From Haliotis asinina (lineage: Eukaryota; Mollusca; Gastropoda; Lepetellida; Haliotidae), in assembly GCF_037392515.1 (NCBI RefSeq), contig NC_090281.1:44926645-44990644 (forward strand): a stretch of 64,000 nucleotides of DNA. Direction: 5' to 3'. Both the position numbers and the translations under genes were made by a program. How positions within the stretch are numbered: the first letter of the stretch is position 1; every line of letters starts with the position of its first letter. The notes under the pieces were generated by a model. It was not told the DNA's origin. It saw only the letters and a list, made by a program, of their open reading frames with translations, and ran no database searches. Shown here piece by piece: positions 59,371-64,000 of this stretch.

Positions 59371-59485
59371 GTGGGTTCTATTCCCCACGTGGACACAGTG
59401 TGTGAAGTCCATTTCAGGCCTCTCCTGTCTTGATATTGCTGGAATATTGCTAAGAGCGGTGTGAAGCAATATTCACTCACTCCTT
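59371..59485 (+). mobile_element. SINE1 copy upstream of transporter gene C
   Basis: GTGGGTTCTATTCCCCACGT, GTGTGTGAAGTCCATTTCAG, GATATTGCTGGAATATTGCT, AAGAGCGGTGTGAAGCAATA and TTCACTCACTC. The (ACTC) end runs into CTTCCGCCAT, just as the SINE before gene A runs into CTTCAGCCAT, so this is the same insertion event seen in both copies. The A-box side of the head is missing here and replaced by a leader fragment. Confidence 0.88.
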
Positions 59486-59837
59486 CCGCCATTGTCTGTG
59501 TAATTCAAAAGTTATGTCTGTCACCTTAACATTCAACATTAATGTTACAAGGAATACCAAAATCTAGCATTCTGAGTACCTCGTTCTAGTTCGAAAGTTT
59601 CAAGTTACAGATATAGTTAGGGTATATATTTTGATATGTGCAGCTTTAGACAGCTTTCACCGTATACCACAAATGTTAACAACTACTTGTGTCATTTGAA
59701 ACTGCCCTCCACCCATGTGTAATACATATTTTAACATTCCAGGTAATACGTCTGGAGCCCCACTGAACTATAGACGTGTGTCATTTCCCGCGTGAAGTGT
59801 GTTCTTCACATCGCGAGGTAATACTCTGGGAAGGGAC
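59486..59837 (+). promoter_or_regulatory. Presumed promoter and 5' leader of gene C
   Basis: Homologous to 13991-14329 upstream of gene A with scattered gaps; matching phrases include TGTTACAAGGAATAC, TTGTGTCATTTGAAACTG, GTGTGTCATTTCCCGCG and GCGAGGTAATACTCTGG. The TATA-like TATAGA is at 59769-59774. Regulatory meaning is inferred from its conservation. Confidence 0.5.
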
Positions 59838-59972
59838 ATGGAGACAAGTGCAGCTGTGGTGTCGCTGGCTTCCGAGGGAGAATTGGACCAAACTCGTAAA
59901 CGATGGTCAAACAAGGTTTATAGGAAAAAGCTTCTGTATACCGCGTGCCTTTTGTTCGGTAACTTCATGTCG
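59838..59972 (+). CDS. MFSD4/NaGLT1-like transporter C, exon 1 (partial gene)
   Basis: Paralogue of gene A exon 1: 45 codons from ATG (METSAAVVSLASEGELDQTR, KRWSNKVYRKKLLYTACLLF, GNFMS) to the donor TCG|GTGAGT in phase 0, the same place as in gene A. By eye, 19 of 135 aligned bases differ, plus a 12-base in-frame gap (four codons, KST-L region, absent here). Frame, start, donor and hydrophobic helix 1 are all kept, so it looks like a live first exon. No exon 2 is seen in the following 4 kb. Gene A's intron 1 is 10.7 kb, so the rest probably lies beyond the window. A last exon for gene C is therefore not established. Confidence 0.8.
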
Positions 59973-60040
59973 GTGAGTGAAGCTGTTACACACATGTTCA
60001 AATTAAACTGACTACCCACAATTTATGTAACGTTCATATT

Positions 60041-60300
60041 TGTCAGTAGCATAACCTGTAGATGGGGGACAGAGCAGCTATCTGCAACCGAACCCCATGG
60101 TGATCTATATTTGTCAGTAGCATAACCTGCAGATGGGGGACAGAGCAGCTATCTGCAACCGAACCCCACGGTGATCTATATTTGTCAGCAGGATGACCCG
60201 CAGATGGGGGACAGAGCAGCTATCTGCAACCGAACCCCATGGTGATCTATATTTGTCAGTAGCATAACCTGCAGATGGGGGACAGAGCTATCTCTAATTG
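60041..60300. repeat. 71-bp minisatellite in intron 1 of gene C
   Basis: About 3.6 units of a 71-bp repeat; TGTCAG restarts at 60041, 60112, 60183 and 60254. Unit phrases are TAGCATAACCTGCAGATGGG, GACAGAGCAGCTATCTGCAA and GAACCCCATGGTGATCTATA. Units are nearly identical, so the expansion is recent. It begins 68 bp after the exon 1 donor. Confidence 0.93.
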
Positions 60301-60357
60301 AATTTAACCACAATCAGACAAATGATGACAGCCTGTTTGACTAAGTCGCAGTGCAGT

Positions 60358-60504
60358 ATATAGAGGATACTAAACGATCTTCCGTGTCATCATGTACTTG
60401 TGAAAGATTTACTATCAAATACCAAATCATTAACTCGTTTGATACCAAATCATGGTAAATGAAAATGGTATTTCACGGAAGCGAGTTTAGCATTCTGTTT
60501 ATTA
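60358..60504. mobile_element. Worn fold-back repeat
   Basis: Arms GATACTAAACGATCTTCCGT and ACGGAAGCGAGTTTAGCATT are imperfect inverted copies around an AT-rich loop. Related to the better palindrome at 61261-61474. Confidence 0.55.
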
Positions 60505-61260
60505 CTCGCCAACATAAATTGATAGAAACTGCAACGACACTGCCGGATGACTCTCACCTTTCAGCGAGTCAAGGTCTAGTACCCATGCGACAGTGGCATT
60601 GGCGTTTCGACGTCTAACGGTATTTCACTGGTGCCATATTGCCGTAAAATATTACAGTGCATTATTGCCCTCTTGGTCAACGCGTGGGTAGTTGCATATA
60701 GTTGCATATACGAAGGAACTGAACACCATGAAACGGGTTGCTACGGAGTAGTTTACTGTAGCAGGCTGTACAATGAGATGGCAAGTTACAGGCATCGTGA
60801 CGTTGGTTACCAAGGGGCGACGAGGAATGGCGTAGTGCCGTCATTACGATGTGACGTGTTTCACAGTACACTATTCTTCCGCCACATGTATATGAAACCG
60901 GTTTCTGTTTGCAAACATAAAATGACCAACATAAACTCTTTTCTCGATTTGTTGCATATAAGGCGTGGGTAATCAATAAAATCGTAAAACTCGTAAGCTT
61001 CCTGTGGTATCGGACCGAGCGTTCGCACTGTCAGATAGCATAGGAAGGACACTCGTTTTGTATAATTCGTATCTAATGAGATCTCGTGTAGTATGCTTTA
61101 TGTATCTTCTACAGGCGAATAACAAGGAGTGTCCAACACTTGGCCAAGGACAGAGATACTTCCAGTCATTAAGATTAATGACACAACATTGGTTTTATAT
61201 TTTGATTCACATAAATTAAATTCAAAGTAGACTTTTCAGGAATAGAAAATCTGATTCATA
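60505..61260. other. Intron 1 of gene C, spacer
   Basis: Open frames on both strands at 60631-60976 are without recognisable domain. Nothing else is recognised. Confidence 0.55.
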
Positions 61261-61474
61261 CCACTTGAAAACACATATTGGTAGACATAAATAGAGAAAA
61301 CTAAAGTATGTTCCGTGTAACGTCATATTTATGAAAAGAGCGAAAGGTTTGGTATCTAACGAGCGAAATCGGAGTTAGACACCGATACCATTCACGAGTT
61401 TCATAAATATGATGTTACAAGGAACATAGTTTAGTGTTCTCTATTTATTCCTACCGATATGTGTTTTCAAGTGG
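61261..61474. mobile_element. 214-bp palindromic element
   Basis: Left arm CCACTTGAAAACACATATTG, ATAAATAGAGAAAACTAAAG, TATGTTCCGTGTAACGTCAT; right arm is the reverse complement with few changes, ending ATATGTGTTTTCAAGTGG. Arms are about 85 bp each around a short loop. Fold-back MITE; flanking duplication not evident. Confidence 0.85.
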
Positions 61475-64000
61475 TTTGGTATTTTATTTATTACTTATCC
61501 AACGTTAGCAAAGTGATATCGAGCAAAGTACTTCTTTCCTAAGAGTTCAACGAGTGCGGTGATAGCTTTCCGCAAACAAGGTTTAACCGCCTGGAGGCCG
61601 AGGTTTTTTTCAAGCGCACATTTTCGTATAATTTGAAAAGTGAACGTTGTGCGAGAATTGCGCTCACGTGGTCCTGGATCTGCGTACGGCTATAAAATTA
61701 CACAGAAATGTAGAATATTTAATTTCCCATCCCTTGGTCTAAATATAACTGCGACTACCACAGGGGTTTGAGAAGCAAACACTGTTAAATGTCAAAACTT
61801 TTTCTGAGTTGAAAAACAGTAAATTAATCCGTTTTTATCGTGCACCAATAAAAGCACTCTGCTACGACTTTTTTTCAAATTTGGCATGTTTACAGAAAGT
61901 GTGAGCGAAGCAAATACAACTTGATATGTGAACGACATCAGTGTATATGAAATGGATTTATGTGCTAATGCATAACGTCATACGCACCAAATCAAAAATG
62001 GCCTGCAATTAATGTCAAAAATCGATTTTCTTCTATGACGTCAAACGTCTACAGAGAGGTCATGCACGTATAAAGATAAGGGGGCATAACTCCTCTATGC
62101 TTTACGTTAGGTCAATGCAACTTAGATCACATAGAGGGATTTTGCTGTGGACACGGGCAGTATACTTTCGTTATGTTTTCTTACAGTGAACCAAACTATT
62201 CCAATACAAAGTTCCCCAATGTGAGCGATTACCTTTTGGTAGTTTCACAATTTGTAGGAAAAGATGTCAGTGTACTTCAGCAGAAAGCAGGTAAAAGAGA
62301 TTGGGATGGCCCTAACCGATACATAAATTAGTTCTTTGATTCCTATATTCTCCTGTTTGTGTAGATGTATTTGATTAATTTTACATCAGTATTAACGGAG
62401 TAACAGACACATCTTCAAATGTAATGAAATAACGCGACATTTTACTTGACGTCATGACATGTTTTGTGCATTTTGTGACGTCGGAAAAAGGCGACACTGG
62501 TTGCTGATTAGTGTATGTCTAACCTAATTTCCACTCAATGTGTGAAAGGTCTCGGCTTCTGTGTCAGAAATCAACATTTTTTAGACAAAACACAAAATGT
62601 ATGGTTTCACCACTGACATACTGCCCTGTATATATCAAGAACTAGACGGTTTTACTACGTATCATATTGTGAGCAATAGGTGCACCTGTCTGGCAGTAAG
62701 TTTCACAACACCCGAATATTCATTGAATATTCATTTAGGATATAACCTTTTCTCCCTGTGATTATGTCATTATTTCACGTCATAAGTATGGACGTAGGGT
62801 TTTGTCCAAATAAAGACATGACCTGGTTTTTATATTTTTAAACAGTTTCCCTAAAAATATTGTTTGAGTTAGATATTCTGCCATTCGAATTTCGATTCAC
62901 CTCAAAGTCGATAAAACGTCTTTGACACATTCGTTTAAGTTTTAGAAGGGAACCATACCTTTAGTTGAAAGGTATTTGCAAGTAATAGTGATAGTTGTAT
63001 GACATAAAAATGGTTACGGTGTATTTGAGGTGTTTTGAAAAATGTGACATATCGCTGATTTGATCTGATCAGCCATGGAAATACTAGACTGCGTTGTTCG
63101 AGTGTTTCTAGTTATTATTCTAAAACTTCTTTCACTGGATGTTTGGATGTTTGGATGTTTGGAAAATTTCCGAAAATGCTACTCAGTGTAAAATGGGAAT
63201 TTTTCTTTGTTTACATTTCAAACAAGCGCAGTCTTTCGAGCACAGCGTTCGTTTTCATACCCAGTATCTTTTGTTTTGTTTTATCTAGACAGTTGTTATT
63301 GGTTATAAAGACCATTTCGAATTTGATTGTAAGATGGGGAATTCAATGATGCAATTTTCGCAGCTGACTATGAAATATACGTGATGTAATACCTGCCTAC
63401 TCGAAACGTGATTTTGTAATTACTATCCAACATCGCGGAAAGCGCAATTCCGCGTTCGTGTAAGTGTATTTTCGAAAACATCCCAACCGATTCTGGGTTT
63501 ATCGGCTACGTTTCAGAATTGTCATTACTGATTACACGAGAACTTGATATCAGTGATCAATTATATGCTATTTTTGAGATTCAATACTTACAGTATTTAT
63601 CCGATTTTCACCTTTCAAAACATACAGCAAATAACGCTCTGAATTGCGATTTCGGATAAGGTGAAAAATGGTGACATTTACGATGAAGCCTATTTTCGAA
63701 GGTAGTTTAAAGCACTTTAACTCTGTCTGTGATAATAGTGGATGGTGTCAAGAAATAGGAAATCTTCCACAGATGTCGAAACAGTGAAGTATATATATGT
63801 GCGTGGAATATTTAGAATTTTATTTGATTTCAAAGTGAAGGTTGGGGAGGAGGGACATATATCTCCCTGTGACACCCAGGAAGTTAACGGTGACAAGGTT
63901 ACAAAACTTTCTTCTAAATGCAAATACTACTTAATAAATATAAAACAAGATGCGAAATGACAAGGACATACAAAGCATTCAGAGTAGAATACTTTGAATT
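61475..64000. other. Intron or intergenic sequence to the right edge
   Basis: AT-rich with no exon 2-like sequence (no GWVNGQRGP-type or GGAIYDRF-type coding), no recognised repeat family and only a small GGATGTTT triplication near 63138-63160. Short open frames on either strand have no domain. Confidence 0.6.

Noticed and set aside
1-64000. Endogenous retrovirus, LTR element or Polinton
   Set aside because: No long terminal repeats, protease, integrase, capsid or envelope-like sequence was seen on either strand.

Overview
The window looks like nuclear DNA of a gastropod mollusc, most likely an abalone-type vetigastropod. The evidence is a split gene with GT-AG introns, many copies of tRNA-headed SINEs ending in (ACTC)n tails (a repeat style I associate with abalone; this link is memory and inference), Tc1, MULE and TTAA-type DNA transposon remnants, an I/Nimb-like LINE, and very large tandem arrays. 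I see no retroviral, LTR or Polinton material, no functional tRNA or rRNA gene, and nothing prokaryotic.

Layout. 1-12925 is the end of a 74-bp satellite array that runs off the left edge, followed by a 29-bp minisatellite. 14330-29464 holds one apparently intact three-exon gene (A) for a 495-residue major-facilitator transporter of the MFSD4/NaGLT1 (SLC60) type. Its introns are full of SINEs, a MULE with FLYWCH and transposase remnants (about 19.7-21.6 kb), a 24-bp minisatellite and a short TTAA-flanked element. 29.5-44 kb is transposon-rich intergenic DNA: a longer TTAA element with a THAP-domain fragment, two Tc1 remnants, three SINE-like families, LINE fragments and a 36-bp minisatellite. 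45212-47420 is a 1.1-kb segment present twice in tandem. 48.9-53.5 kb is a 51-bp array. 55518-56470 is a decayed copy (B) of the last transporter exon. 57189-58729 is a transposon nested in a transposon. 59838-59972 is an intact first exon of a further transporter gene (C), whose later exons must lie beyond the right edge.

The organising theme is therefore a tandem family of sugar-transporter-like genes (A complete, B a fossil last exon, C entering at the right), each surrounded by repeats. The upstream regions of A and C are homologous over several hundred bases, including a SINE at the matching place, so the promoter was duplicated with the gene. Long open frames inside the 24-, 36- and 51-bp arrays exist because those periods are multiples of three; I do not treat them as genes.

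All similarity statements come from reading by eye. No searches or alignments were run, so domain names rest on motif recognition and edges of degraded repeats are approximate (tens of bases) unless a target-site duplication or splice site fixes them.
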